This document shows, in pieces, positions 31,705 through 39,998 of a DNA stretch of 64,000 bases. The translations under genes were made by a program, and so were the position numbers. This DNA comes from an uncultured Mycoplasmatota bacterium (GTDB lineage: Bacteria; Bacillota_I; Bacilli_A; RF39; UBA660): NCBI GenBank assembly GCA_900553855.1, contig USFG01000008.1, positions 1 to 64,000 on the forward strand. The letters are read 5' to 3'. The number at the start of each line of letters is the position of its first letter. Positions within the stretch are counted from its first letter, which is position 1. The notes beneath the pieces are model-generated. The model was not told the DNA's origin, did no database searches, and was given only the letters and a program-made list of their open reading frames with translations.

Positions 31705-32328
31705 TTAAATGCTTCTAATTAAAACATAATTAATATTGCTTAAATCAATAGTTTTAATAGTTAATTTTTTATTTAAATTATTATTATCTATTTTAATAAC
31801 TTTACCAATATAAGAATTATTAATACTATAAACTTTGTCATTTATATTCACATTTTCTACTTCACTAACAATTAAATTATTATCTATATCGCTATCAATT
31901 ATCTTGCCATATTCATTATTTATTTTAACTGGAACTCTAGAATTGTAAATATATTTAATTTCCGAATACTTATCATTAATTTTGGATATAAAACCAATTA
32001 AACCATCATTATTTAATACTTCATCATTAATATTATAATTTGTGCCATTAATAATTAATTTATCAAAACTATAATTATTTTTATAAACATTAGATATATA
32101 GTAATCTTCATTTATATTAATATTGTTTTTAAAATCTAATAAGTTATTATATTCATTTTTTAATCTATTTATCTCGCTGTTTAAGTAATTTATTTCTATA
32201 TTATTATCCTTTATAAAAAAAGACTTTAAAGTGTTATTTATTAAATTAACTAAACTATTACGAGATATTACTACTAATAATATTATTAATAAAAATATAT
32301 ATTTATTATTTTTCATATAATATTTCAC
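31705..32328 (-). CDS. mreC: MreC rod-shape protein
   Basis: 207 residues. N-terminal membrane anchor (YIFLLIILLVVISRNSLVNL), then a short coiled coil (EINYLNSEINRLKNEYNNLLDF), then the beta-barrel periplasmic-type domain. The late motif GLIGFISKINDKYSEIKYIYN matches the MreC G-x-V/I-G pattern. Typical length is about 280, so it is compact. Its start overlaps the end of radC by 23 bases. No mreB is present alongside. Confidence 0.8.
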   Translation of the reverse strand: MKYYMKNNKYIFLLIILLVVISRNSLVNLINNTLKSFFIKDNNIEINYLNSEINRLKNEYNNLLDFKNNININEDYYISNVYKNNYSFDKLIINGTNYNINDEVLNNDGLIGFISKINDKYSEIKYIYNSRVPVKINNEYGKIIDSDIDNNLIVSEVENVNINDKVYSINNSYIGKVIKIDNNNLNKKLTIKTIDLSNINYVLIRSI

Positions 32329-32989
32329 CTTCTAGGAAACTATAATAAGATTTTCCACAAGTTATTATATGATCTATTAATGGTATTTCAACTATATTTG
32401 ATGAGGCAAGTAATTTATTAGTTAACAGTTTATCAGCATTTGATGGCTCGGGATTACCTGAAGGATGATTATGCATAATAATTATTCCTGATGCATGATT
32501 CGTTATTGCATAGTTAAGTATTTCTTTAATGCTTACTAAACTTGAAGTATCAGTACCTTTAAACATTATTTTATAATCAATCATTTTCTTCATATTATTA
32601 ACTAATATAACCAATAATTCTTCTTGTTTGGATTTTACAATCAAATTAGAAAAGTATTTATTTACTTTTTCACTATTATTAAGAGAAATTTTATTATCGA
32701 TAACTAAATTGTTTACTCTTTTTCCTAATTCAATAGCGGCTAATAAATTAATTGCTTTCGCTTCACCAATGCCTTTAATTGATGTCAATTCTTTTACGGT
32801 TAGATTATTTAAATCATTTAAACTTTTTATTTGATTTAATATTTTAATACTAAGTTCTCTTACGTTTATATCTTTAGTACCTGTTCCAAGTATAATTGAA
32901 ATTAAATCTTCATTAGATAAATTTTCAGCACCATATTTTATTAATCTTTCTCTAGGTCGCTCATTCTTTGGTATTTCTTTTAACTTCAT
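32306..32989 (-). CDS. radC: RadC-family (DUF2466) JAB-domain protein
   Basis: 227 residues. The N-terminal UPF0758/HhH region (IPKNERPRERLIKYGAENLS, LTSIKGIGEAKAINLLAAI) is followed by the RadC JAMM-type metal site (IIMHNHPSGNPEPSNAD). A role in DNA repair is not established. Next to mreC, as in Bacillus. Four-base overlap with the upstream SPOR-like gene. Confidence 0.95.
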   Translation of the reverse strand: MKLKEIPKNERPRERLIKYGAENLSNEDLISIILGTGTKDINVRELSIKILNQIKSLNDLNNLTVKELTSIKGIGEAKAINLLAAIELGKRVNNLVIDNKISLNNSEKVNKYFSNLIVKSKQEELLVILVNNMKKMIDYKIMFKGTDTSSLVSIKEILNYAITNHASGIIIMHNHPSGNPEPSNADKLLTNKLLASSNIVEIPLIDHIITCGKSYYSFLEGEILYEK

Positions 32990-33393
32990 ATTTCTCCTCC
33001 ATAACTTTCCATTATAACTTCATTTATAGCCTTAAAGGCATCATCACTAACGTTTATCATACTTTTTTCATACTTGTTTAAAGCTTTAATTAAACCATTA
33101 TCATTAACAATTATTTCTTTCTTATAATAAGCTATTTTATTTTTATTAAGATAATCTTCCATTTTAGCAATAGCATCATCATTAGAAAGAATACTGTAAT
33201 ATAATCTGTAGACGTCATCGTCTTTGATTAGTATAGAGGAGGGATATTTTTTATTATATTCTTTTGCTAATGTAACATCTTTATAAACACCTAATTGAAA
33301 GCCAGTCATTTTAATATTTTGATAATCAAATATTAAGTTAGCTATTAGGTATCCTAAAATTAACGCTAGTAAATAAGGTATTACTTTTTTCAT
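32986..33393 (-). CDS. Membrane-anchored SPOR-like protein at the spoIIB position
   Basis: 135 residues. One N-terminal helix (IPYLLALILGYLIANLIF) precedes a domain reading FQLGVYKDVTLAKEYNKKYP...VYRLYYSILSNDDAIAKMEDYL, the strand-helix-strand order of SPOR domains, which bind denuded septal peptidoglycan. In Bacillus spoIIB lies upstream of maf-radC-mre, the same place. The similarity is structural rather than strong at residue level, so no symbol is given. Confidence 0.55.
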   Translation of the reverse strand: MKKVIPYLLALILGYLIANLIFDYQNIKMTGFQLGVYKDVTLAKEYNKKYPSSILIKDDDVYRLYYSILSNDDAIAKMEDYLNKNKIAYYKKEIIVNDNGLIKALNKYEKSMINVSDDAFKAINEVIMESYGGEI

Positions 33394-33557
33394 ATATTAT
33401 CACCATCATTAATATACGACTATATTTATGATTATTTTGTCGTTATTTGAAATAATACCTCTAAATATTAAATATTATATTTTTATCAACTATTCTTTTT
33501 TAAAGTTGTAATTAATATTATATATAGCATACATATGTTTGTCAATATATTTTGCTA

Positions 33558-33584
33558 TAAAAAAAGTTGCAAATCTTGCAACTT
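33558..33584 (-). terminator. Terminator of rpsU-yqeY
   Basis: AAGTTGCAA and TTTGCAACTT with a tight loop, followed by Ts at 33558-33563. It overlaps the yqeY stop codon. Confidence 0.85.
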
Positions 33585-34020
33585 ATGATAATCTTTCTTT
33601 AACTAATTTACTAACTTTAGCCATATCACATCTAGCACCATATTCACTAGAAATAGTTTTAATAACCATTCCCATTTGTTTAATGCTTTCAGCTTTTACT
33701 TTTGTAATTGTTTCTTTAACTATTTTTTCTAATTCTTCATCAGATAATTCTTCTGGTAAATATTCATTTAAAATATCTATTTCTTTTTGTAATGAATCAG
33801 CTAAATCCATACGATTATAACTAGCATATTCATTCATTGAATCTTTTCTAGTTTTAACTTGTTTTTTAATTATTGCTAAAACTTCATCATCGGTTAAAGG
33901 ACTTTTTTTATTAATTTCTTCATTTTTTAAAGCACTTTTAAGCATTCTTAATACTGATGTTCTAAATGTATCTTTAGCTTTCATAGCTTCGGTTAAATCT
34001 TTTGTAATTTTTTCAAACAT
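33583..34020 (-). CDS. yqeY: YqeY family protein (GatB/YqeY domain)
   Basis: 145 residues. MFEKITKDLTEAMKAKD and LRMLKSALKNEEI at the N-terminus and ESIKQMGMVIKTISSEYGARCDMAKVSKLVK at the C-terminus are the YqeY signature, related to the tail domain of GatB. Directly follows rpsU, the conserved Firmicutes pair. May act on aminoacyl-tRNA; function not established. Confidence 0.93.
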   Translation of the reverse strand: MFEKITKDLTEAMKAKDTFRTSVLRMLKSALKNEEINKKSPLTDDEVLAIIKKQVKTRKDSMNEYASYNRMDLADSLQKEIDILNEYLPEELSDEELEKIVKETITKVKAESIKQMGMVIKTISSEYGARCDMAKVSKLVKERLS

Positions 34021-34029
34021 AATATCAAC

Positions 34030-34224
34030 CTATTTTCTATTACGATTTTTCTTACGGAAATTTTTTAACATTTCTTTTTCTTTATTTTTTCTACGAACTC
34101 CCGGTTTTTCATATACTCTATGTTTTTTCATTTCTGAAGGGACTCCGCTACGGTTAACACTAACAATAAATCTTTTGATTAATTTATCAGTTTCTTCACC
34201 AGATCTAGCAACTACCTTAGTCAT
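34030..34224 (-). CDS. rpsU: 30S ribosomal protein S21
   Basis: 64 residues. TKVVARSGEETDKLIKRFIVSVNRSGVPSEMKKHRVYEKP-type sequence and a Lys/Arg-rich tail, standard S21. Ribosome site GAAGGGAGGGAAT. Small subunit protein aiding mRNA selection at initiation. Confidence 0.96.
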   Translation of the reverse strand: MTKVVARSGEETDKLIKRFIVSVNRSGVPSEMKKHRVYEKPGVRRKNKEKEMLKNFRKKNRNRK

Positions 34225-34253
34225 TTTCTATTCCCTCCCTTCAAATCAAGATT

Positions 34254-34282
34254 ATTATATCACTTAATTTTAAATGGCACAA
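34254..34282 (-). promoter_or_regulatory. Promoter of rpsU-yqeY
   Basis: TTGTGC (34277-34282), 17 bases, consensus TATAAT (34254-34259), 30 bases before rpsU. Confidence 0.8.
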
Positions 34283-34322
34283 TAAATTTTTTATACATAT
34301 TGTTCTTTTTTACCATTTAAAC

Positions 34323-34344
34323 AAAAAAACTCACATATAGTGAG
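34323..34344 (-). terminator. Terminator of efp
   Basis: CTCAC (34340-34344, minus strand) and GTGAG (34330-34334) with loop TATAT, then seven Ts. Confidence 0.8.
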
Positions 34345-34355
34345 AATAATTTTAT

Positions 34356-34916
34356 TTATGCACGAGATACATACTTTCCATCTTTAGTTGATACAATTAT
34401 AGTTTCTCCTTCAGAGATGAACATAGGAACCTTAATTGTATAACCTGATTCAATTGTAGCATCTTTCATAGCATTATTAGTTGTATTTCCTTTAACTGCA
34501 TCAGTTGTTTCAGTAACTTTGTAATCAATTTTTTCAGGAAGAACAATTCCAAGAATTTCTCCTTCATACATTTGAATTTCAATAACTAATCCTTCTTTTA
34601 AGAATTTAGCATCATCGCCAATAATTGATGATGATACTTCCATTTGAGAATAGTCATTAGTATTCATGAATACATAATTATCATTTTCTTTGTATAAGAA
34701 TTGCATTTGCATTTTTTCAACATGAGCTTTTTCTAGTTTTAAGTTAGTATTAAAAGTATCTTCAATAGTAGATCCTGTTCTTAAATCACGATATTTAATT
34801 CTAACAAAAGCAGGTCCTTTACCTGGCTTAACATGTTGAAAATCAACGATAGTTACTAATTTACCTTCTAATATTAAAGTCATACCATTTTTAATATCAT
34901 TAATATTTACATTCAT
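34356..34916 (-). CDS. efp: Elongation factor P
   Basis: 186 residues with three beta-barrel domains. The tip of domain I reads VDFQHVKPGKGPAFVRIK with the conserved Lys that is modified in many bacteria. The end of domain III, GYTIKVPMFISEGETIIVSTKDGKYVSRA, is conserved. It relieves ribosome stalling at proline runs. It sits 24 bases after rpmG. Confidence 0.97.
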   Translation of the reverse strand: MNVNINDIKNGMTLILEGKLVTIVDFQHVKPGKGPAFVRIKYRDLRTGSTIEDTFNTNLKLEKAHVEKMQMQFLYKENDNYVFMNTNDYSQMEVSSSIIGDDAKFLKEGLVIEIQMYEGEILGIVLPEKIDYKVTETTDAVKGNTTNNAMKDATIESGYTIKVPMFISEGETIIVSTKDGKYVSRA

Positions 34917-34940
34917 AACTTTATTTCCTTACCTTTTTAA

Positions 34941-35108
34941 TTATTTGCTTTCTTTAAAAACTTGTATTTTACGACAATTATTACAGAATTTCTTAATTTC
35001 TAATTTATCTGGAGTGTTTGCTTTATTCTTTTCGGATGGTCTAGTATAATGACCACAAACTGTACATTTTAGCGCAATTGGTTCACGATTTTCATTTTTC
35101 TTTGCCAT
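34941..35108 (-). CDS. rpmG: 50S ribosomal protein L33
   Basis: 55 residues, unlisted in long-frame searches because it is short. It reads MAKKNENREPIALKCTVCGH and later KKFCNNCRK, giving two CxxC pairs (zinc form). AGGAGGAATAAAA precedes the start. Directly upstream of efp. Structural protein of the large subunit. Confidence 0.95.
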   Translation of the reverse strand: MAKKNENREPIALKCTVCGHYTRPSEKNKANTPDKLEIKKFCNNCRKIQVFKESK

Positions 35109-35197
35109 TTTTATTCCTCCTTTTTTTCACCTAACGAAAGTATTATAACACACGAATTATACTAATTCAAACTATTTTTCTATGCTTTTTAACTGTT

Positions 35198-36052
35198 TTA
35201 ACATTTTCTACCAATTTTTTCACCTAATTTAACAATTGTTTCAATGTCATTTGCACTATTAAATAAGATATCTTCATCAATATTAACATTATTAATTATT
35301 AAGATTATGGTCGATGCTCCGAACTTAAAATAGCCTTTTTCTTCACCTTTAATAAATTCATAATTACTATGTTCATTAACTATTTTACCCACCATTAATG
35401 CACCCACTTCAATTTCGATTACATCTCCAAAGGTCTCGGTATGAAGTGTTGTCCACTCTCTTTCGTTTTGAGTAAAGACATTTAAATTATTGGTAGCAAT
35501 TGGTCTAACTGTATGTAAGACACCTTTAATGTGGTTATTTTCTTCTTGGTAACCTGAATCTATATAAGAATATCTATGATAATCATCCACACATAAACGA
35601 AACACGAGAGCATAAGCATTATCCATATCTAATTTAATATTAGAATCTATTAAATTATTTAAAGTATATTTTGAATTCTTAATATTAAACACTAAATTTT
35701 TAGTAAGTTTATATACTTTTAACTTCGCATCACATGGACTTATTAAGTTATATTTGTCATCATTAATTTTTCTTTTACCTTCTTTTATTTTTCTAGTAAA
35801 GAAATCATTAAATGATTTATAATCTTTCTTTTCATAATCATTCATATTAATATGATTATTTTTAATAAATTTCGGAATCATATTTTTAGAAAAAATAGAG
35901 TTTTGATATATGCCAACTATTTTACTTATAAATGGTAATACGATTATTTTTAAAAGAATACGTCCTAACTTAGTTGTATATAAAAATACATTTATTTTGC
36001 TTTCTTTAATAATAATTTGATTATTTAATCGATCTTTAACTTTATATTCCAT
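35198..36052 (-). CDS. psd: Phosphatidylserine decarboxylase proenzyme
   Basis: 284 residues. The clostridial-type (PSD-A/II) sequence has YKSFNDFFTRKIKEGKR and LISPCDAKLKVY, then VDDYHRYSYIDSG (catalytic His/Asp region), and the self-cleavage site region GYFKFGASTIILI. There the usual FGGST reads FGAST, with the Ser-Thr that yields the pyruvoyl group retained. It makes phosphatidylethanolamine at the membrane. The matching pss gene is not in the window. Confidence 0.92.
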   Translation of the reverse strand: MEYKVKDRLNNQIIIKESKINVFLYTTKLGRILLKIIVLPFISKIVGIYQNSIFSKNMIPKFIKNNHINMNDYEKKDYKSFNDFFTRKIKEGKRKINDDKYNLISPCDAKLKVYKLTKNLVFNIKNSKYTLNNLIDSNIKLDMDNAYALVFRLCVDDYHRYSYIDSGYQEENNHIKGVLHTVRPIATNNLNVFTQNEREWTTLHTETFGDVIEIEVGALMVGKIVNEHSNYEFIKGEEKGYFKFGASTIILIINNVNIDEDILFNSANDIETIVKLGEKIGRKC

Positions 36053-36075
36053 AATTCATCACAAAATAAGTATAA

Positions 36076-36103
36076 CAAAAAAAGAAGCATTATTCTACTT
36101 CTT
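36076..36103 (-). terminator. Terminator of the 36095 gene
   Basis: AAGAAG (36098-36103, minus strand) and CTTCTT (36082-36087), then a T run at 36076-36081. It overlaps the last codons. Confidence 0.65.
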
Positions 36104-36520
36104 ATTCTTAGCAGCTCTAACAGTCTTTTTAACTGAGTTAGTTTTCTTTTTAATGTCTTTTGTTACTTTATCTTTTGTTTTCTTAACTTTTGTTTCTAAC
36201 TCTTTTTTCATCATTTCAATTTTACTTAATTCATTAGCATATGAAACAACTTGTTTCCAGTACATCATTTTTGCGAATCCATATGATATTACTGCAATAC
36301 CTAAAATTATAACAGTAGCTAAAATATAACTTCCAACAACTTCTTTAATTTCAGGATGAGATACACCATATAACATCATTACTAAATATACTAAAATATC
36401 AAAGAAACCTACTACTTGAGGAATCATAGAAAATAGCCATATTTTTCTACCTATTCTACTGTTATTAAAATCAGATGCTAATTTTTGAATACTTTCCTCA
36501 CTCATATTGTAAACGTTCAT
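36095..36520 (-). CDS. Two-helix membrane protein with Lys-rich tail
   Basis: 141 residues. Helices at about residues 29-49 (WLFSMIPQVVGFFDILVYLVMM region) and 62-84 are followed by a coiled, very basic tail (KKELETKVKKTKDKVTKDIKKKTNSVKK) likely facing the cytoplasm and able to contact DNA or membrane. No recognised family. Ribosome site GAAGGAGTATTT. Confidence 0.6.
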   Translation of the reverse strand: MNVYNMSEESIQKLASDFNNSRIGRKIWLFSMIPQVVGFFDILVYLVMMLYGVSHPEIKEVVGSYILATVIILGIAVISYGFAKMMYWKQVVSYANELSKIEMMKKELETKVKKTKDKVTKDIKKKTNSVKKTVRAAKNKK

Positions 36521-36576
36521 AAATACTCCTTCTCTATACTATAAAAATTTTATCACATTTAAATTATAATATAAAG

Positions 36577-37557
36577 TTAATTATTAGAATAATTTAAAAC
36601 TTTTTCACCTTCTTCTAACATGTTAGTAATTAAAATGCCATAACCTGTTAAGGGATTATCAATAACAACATGGGTTACAGCTCCAATTATTTTATTATCT
36701 TGAATTATAGGAGAACCACTCATACCTTGAACTACTCCACCAGTTTTATCAATTAATTCCGGGCTTGTAATCTTGAAGTGTATATTTTTTGTATCATTAT
36801 TATTAACTCTATCTATTTCAATATCAAAATTTTCGATTTTTTCACCATTAACTACAGTTCTAATTGTGGCGGTTCCTAATTTAATATCTTTATAAGTTAC
36901 AACTTCTAAAGTTTGTTTGCTTGCTATATCATAATCATAAATTCCATATATTCCTTTATTAGTATTACTAACAATTGTTCCGTAATTTATATTACTAAAA
37001 AATTTAGCATTTTTAGTTCCGGCTAATCCTTTAACAGATTTATCAATACTTTTAATTGATGTTTTAAAGATTTTGCCGGTTTTAACCTCAATTAATTTAT
37101 TAGTTGCACTTTCAATTATTTCGTGTCCTAATGCCCCATATATTTTAGTTTCAGGATCTATATATGAAAGTGTTCCTATACCAATAATATTATCTTTAAC
37201 ATATAATCCAGTTTTATATACGCCATCAACTTTGTCTATTTCGATTTCTTTTTCTAGTTCTTTTTCTTCCCTTTTAATAGTAATTTTTACCTTATTATCC
37301 TTAATATTTTTTTCAATTAGTTTTATCATATTATCAATACAAGTAACTTCTTCATTATTTACTTTTAAAATAGTATCTCCTACTTTTAAATTATTTTTAT
37401 TTAATTTACTTTTAACCCTATAGAATCCGACTATTATTACACCTTTATTTTTAACTTCAATTCCTAAAGTATCTCCTCCAGGAATAATTTTGTCTGAATA
37501 GGCTAAAACATTAAAAGGTAACAACAAAATTAGTAGTAAAATTATATATTTTTTCAT
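36577..37557 (-). CDS. spoIVB: SpoIVB peptidase (S55)
   Basis: 326 residues. N-terminal signal/anchor (IILLLILLLPFNVLAYSDKIIPGGDTLGIEV), a PDZ domain (VGDTILKVNNEEVTCIDNM), then the S55 domain with GALGHEI (catalytic His) and the serine in TGGVVQGMSGSPIIQDNKIIGAVTHV. It is secreted from the forespore, cleaves SpoIVFA and so triggers SpoIVFB and sigma-K. Bacillus SpoIVB is about 425 residues; the shorter N-terminal region is common outside Bacillus. Confidence 0.93.
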   Translation of the reverse strand: MKKYIILLLILLLPFNVLAYSDKIIPGGDTLGIEVKNKGVIIVGFYRVKSKLNKNNLKVGDTILKVNNEEVTCIDNMIKLIEKNIKDNKVKITIKREEKELEKEIEIDKVDGVYKTGLYVKDNIIGIGTLSYIDPETKIYGALGHEIIESATNKLIEVKTGKIFKTSIKSIDKSVKGLAGTKNAKFFSNINYGTIVSNTNKGIYGIYDYDIASKQTLEVVTYKDIKLGTATIRTVVNGEKIENFDIEIDRVNNNDTKNIHFKITSPELIDKTGGVVQGMSGSPIIQDNKIIGAVTHVVIDNPLTGYGILITNMLEEGEKVLNYSNN

Positions 37558-37594
37558 ATATTATCACCATTATTATTATGGATTTTTATACAAT

Positions 37595-37618
37595 TAAAAA
37601 ACATCCAGTTATTGGATA
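37595..37618 (-). terminator. Terminator of the kinase-like gene
   Basis: TATCCA and TGGATG arms with loop ATAAC, followed by TTTTTT, at the 3' end of the 37620 gene. Confidence 0.7.
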
Positions 37619-37619
37619 T

Positions 37620-38356
37620 TTATTTAAGTTTTTTAACTAAAGCATCTAAATTTCGATGAGCTTCATCTAATGTTTCGGGTTTAGAATAATGAATAGGAAT
37701 ATTTATTCTTTCATTTAGTAAATTAATCATTTTATAATAATTTTGTAAGCTGTTTTTTAAAGCGTGTTCATCATCAAATTTAACTAGATCTTGCTCGAAA
37801 TCTATTAATTTAACTTCTAAGTTTTCATTTATCAAAAAGTTTTTAGCATGAATATCTATGTAGGCAATTCTTTCTTTATGAAGTTCTGATAAAATTGTTA
37901 AGCATTTACGATATATTAATAATAAATCTTTTAATGATACTTCATTTTTTATTTCATATAATTGTTTGAAATTCTCATAATAAATTATTTCTTGGCCTAT
38001 AATGTTTCCATCTAATGTAACTACTCCAATAGGAAATGATGTCATACTTATTGAAGGCTGAATGCTTTGTAATTTTGATATAAATATTTCATCACGGCAA
38101 CCATTAAAATTAGGATCCAATGAACATTTATAAATTCTTAAAGCATTCTCGGAATTATAATTTGATTTATAAATATATACACCTTCATCATCTATTTGCA
38201 TTGCACTTTTCTTCGCAAAATAATCATTGGCTTCACGTTTTGTCTCATTAACTAATGTTCCTAAATTACCAAATAAATTATCTCTAGTAAACGCAATCTC
38301 TCTTATATTTGGGTATAATATTCCATTTTATCTATAAAATTTTCTCTTATTTCCAT
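37620..38356 (-). pseudogene. Protein-kinase-like gene with a frameshift near its 5' end
   Basis: ATG 38356 follows AAAGAGGG and encodes MEIRENFIDKMEYY before TAA at 38303-38305. In another frame, open from about 38330, the protein continues PNIREIAFTRDNLFGNLGTL...NDYFAKKSAMQIDDEGVYIY and runs to 37620. The C-terminal part is kinase-like: the catalytic-loop equivalent is ERIAYIDIHAKNFLINENLEVKLIDFEQD (HxDxxxxN then a DFE in place of DFG). A one-base indel between 38303 and 38330 therefore breaks the gene. A sequencing error or programmed shift cannot be excluded. Internal restart at 38201 would give 193 residues without the N-lobe. Confidence 0.65.
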
Positions 38357-38392
38357 AAAAAATCCCTCTTTTTCCAAGGGATTTAATATAAC
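38356..38392 (-). terminator. Hairpin upstream of the kinase-like gene
   Basis: AAATCCCT and AGGGATTT arms followed by Ts (minus strand). It terminates the AAA-ATPase transcript. The 3' arm contains the AGAGGG ribosome site of the next gene, so the stem could also block its translation. Confidence 0.6.
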
Positions 38393-38433
38393 ATAATTTG
38401 CATATAAATTCAATTATTTTTATTTGGATGATT

Positions 38434-39954
38434 TTAAATATCTATTATATCTTCTTCTGTTAAGGTTTTAAGTCTATTGTCATTTGCTATGTCTTTGCAA
38501 TTCGAAGCATGATTTATAACACATTTTTCATATAAATTTCTTGCGAATCTAGCATTGCCAAAATTATCGTCGTTAAGATGTTTTTCAAAAATGTTTTTTG
38601 CTTTAATTAATGCTTTATCTTCAATTTTGAAATTAGATTTTTTTACAAATAATTTAAATATTTCTAATAATTCAGCACTGGTATAATCAGGAAATTCAAA
38701 TGTGTAGCCTATACGTGATTTAATACCTGAATTAGAATTTAAAAATGGTGTCATCTCTTTAGTATATCCGGCGAATATGACAATAAATTCGTTTCGATGA
38801 TCTTCCATTGCTTTTATTAATGTAGCAATTGCTTCTTCATTATAGCTATTATTTTTACTATATAATGTATAGGCTTCATCAATAAATAGTACTCCACCCA
38901 TTGCTTTATTTATTACTTCATTTGTTTTTGGTCCTGTTTGGCCAACATATTCACCTATCAAATCTTTGGCTGAAACCTCAACAAGTTTATTATATTTAAT
39001 ATATTTTAAATCGTAAAATATTTCGGCAAGTAGTCTAGCTACGGTTGTTTTACCGGTTCCGGGATTGCCTAAAAAAACCATGTGTAAATTAACATCATTT
39101 ATTTTTACTTTACCTTCTGTTTTATTTTTTAAACTTATTAAATCAATTAATTCATTTATAGATTTTTTTATAATATCCAATCCAATAAGGTCGTTTAATT
39201 CTTTTAAAATATCTTCTAATTTTTTTGGCTTATTAATTTCTGGTAATTTATTATTGAATGCAATATATTTTATTAAATTATCACGATATGTAGGATAATC
39301 AAGATTACTGTTTAAAAAAGTATCACTTATATATTTTTCAATATCAGTTAAATTATCAATATTAATACTTTTTTTAATATCATTCATAATATATTTAGTA
39401 TCTGGCAATATTTCTTTAATAGAATAGGTAAAGTAGCTATTTTCTAATTCATTGTCATTTTTGATAAATTCTTTTAAATTTGATTCCGTATCATTTAATA
39501 TAACGATGTTTTTATAAGTACTATTGTCTTTTAAAATATTAATTAATTTGGTAGCATCTTTACCACTTAAACTATTAAAATCACTAATTATTAAAATACC
39601 TGATTTATAATAATCTTTAACTTTATTAATATCTTCTATATCTGCTAAAGAAATATTAGTTATATTTGTATTTATTAAATAATTATTACTTACGCTTTTT
39701 AATAAATTGATTATAGCATTTAATGTTTCTTTGTTGTTACCGTATAATAAAATATTAAAATTTATGTATACTCCATTATTATAGTTTTTTATGTAGGTAA
39801 TTATTTTTTTTAGTAATTCTTTTGAGTCTTCATCAATAAGTAATTCTTCTATATTCTTTATTTCTATTTCTTTATCGATAGGTGTTATTTTTTCTTCTTT
39901 AACTGTTCCAAAAAAATCACGATAAACTTCATCTAATATTTTTCTATTATCCAT
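38434..39954 (-). CDS. SpoVK/CbbX-type AAA+ ATPase
   Basis: 506 residues. The N-terminal ~240 residues resemble a degenerate AAA-like domain without a Walker A (NFNILLYGNNKETLNAIINL). A full AAA domain follows: Walker A GNPGTGKTTVARL, the CbbX/SpoVK pore and sensor region GEYVGQTGPKTNEV, Walker B GGVLFIDEAYTLY and arginine residues near SGIKSRIGYTFEFPDY. SpoVK is a sporulation ATPase, while CbbX relatives remodel protein complexes. It lies just after the TelA operon, separated by a terminator. Confidence 0.85.
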   Translation of the reverse strand: MDNRKILDEVYRDFFGTVKEEKITPIDKEIEIKNIEELLIDEDSKELLKKIITYIKNYNNGVYINFNILLYGNNKETLNAIINLLKSVSNNYLINTNITNISLADIEDINKVKDYYKSGILIISDFNSLSGKDATKLINILKDNSTYKNIVILNDTESNLKEFIKNDNELENSYFTYSIKEILPDTKYIMNDIKKSINIDNLTDIEKYISDTFLNSNLDYPTYRDNLIKYIAFNNKLPEINKPKKLEDILKELNDLIGLDIIKKSINELIDLISLKNKTEGKVKINDVNLHMVFLGNPGTGKTTVARLLAEIFYDLKYIKYNKLVEVSAKDLIGEYVGQTGPKTNEVINKAMGGVLFIDEAYTLYSKNNSYNEEAIATLIKAMEDHRNEFIVIFAGYTKEMTPFLNSNSGIKSRIGYTFEFPDYTSAELLEIFKLFVKKSNFKIEDKALIKAKNIFEKHLNDDNFGNARFARNLYEKCVINHASNCKDIANDNRLKTLTEEDIIDI

Positions 39955-39973
39955 TTGTATCTCCTTTATTTAA

Positions 39974-39998
39974 GAAAAAAGCATAGATATTATGCTTT
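39974..39998 (-). terminator. Terminator of the vWA-XpaC-SBP-TelA operon
   Basis: AAAAGCATA and TATGCTTTT arms with loop ATATC, then TT, on the minus strand. It overlaps the last codons of the TelA-like gene. Confidence 0.75.
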
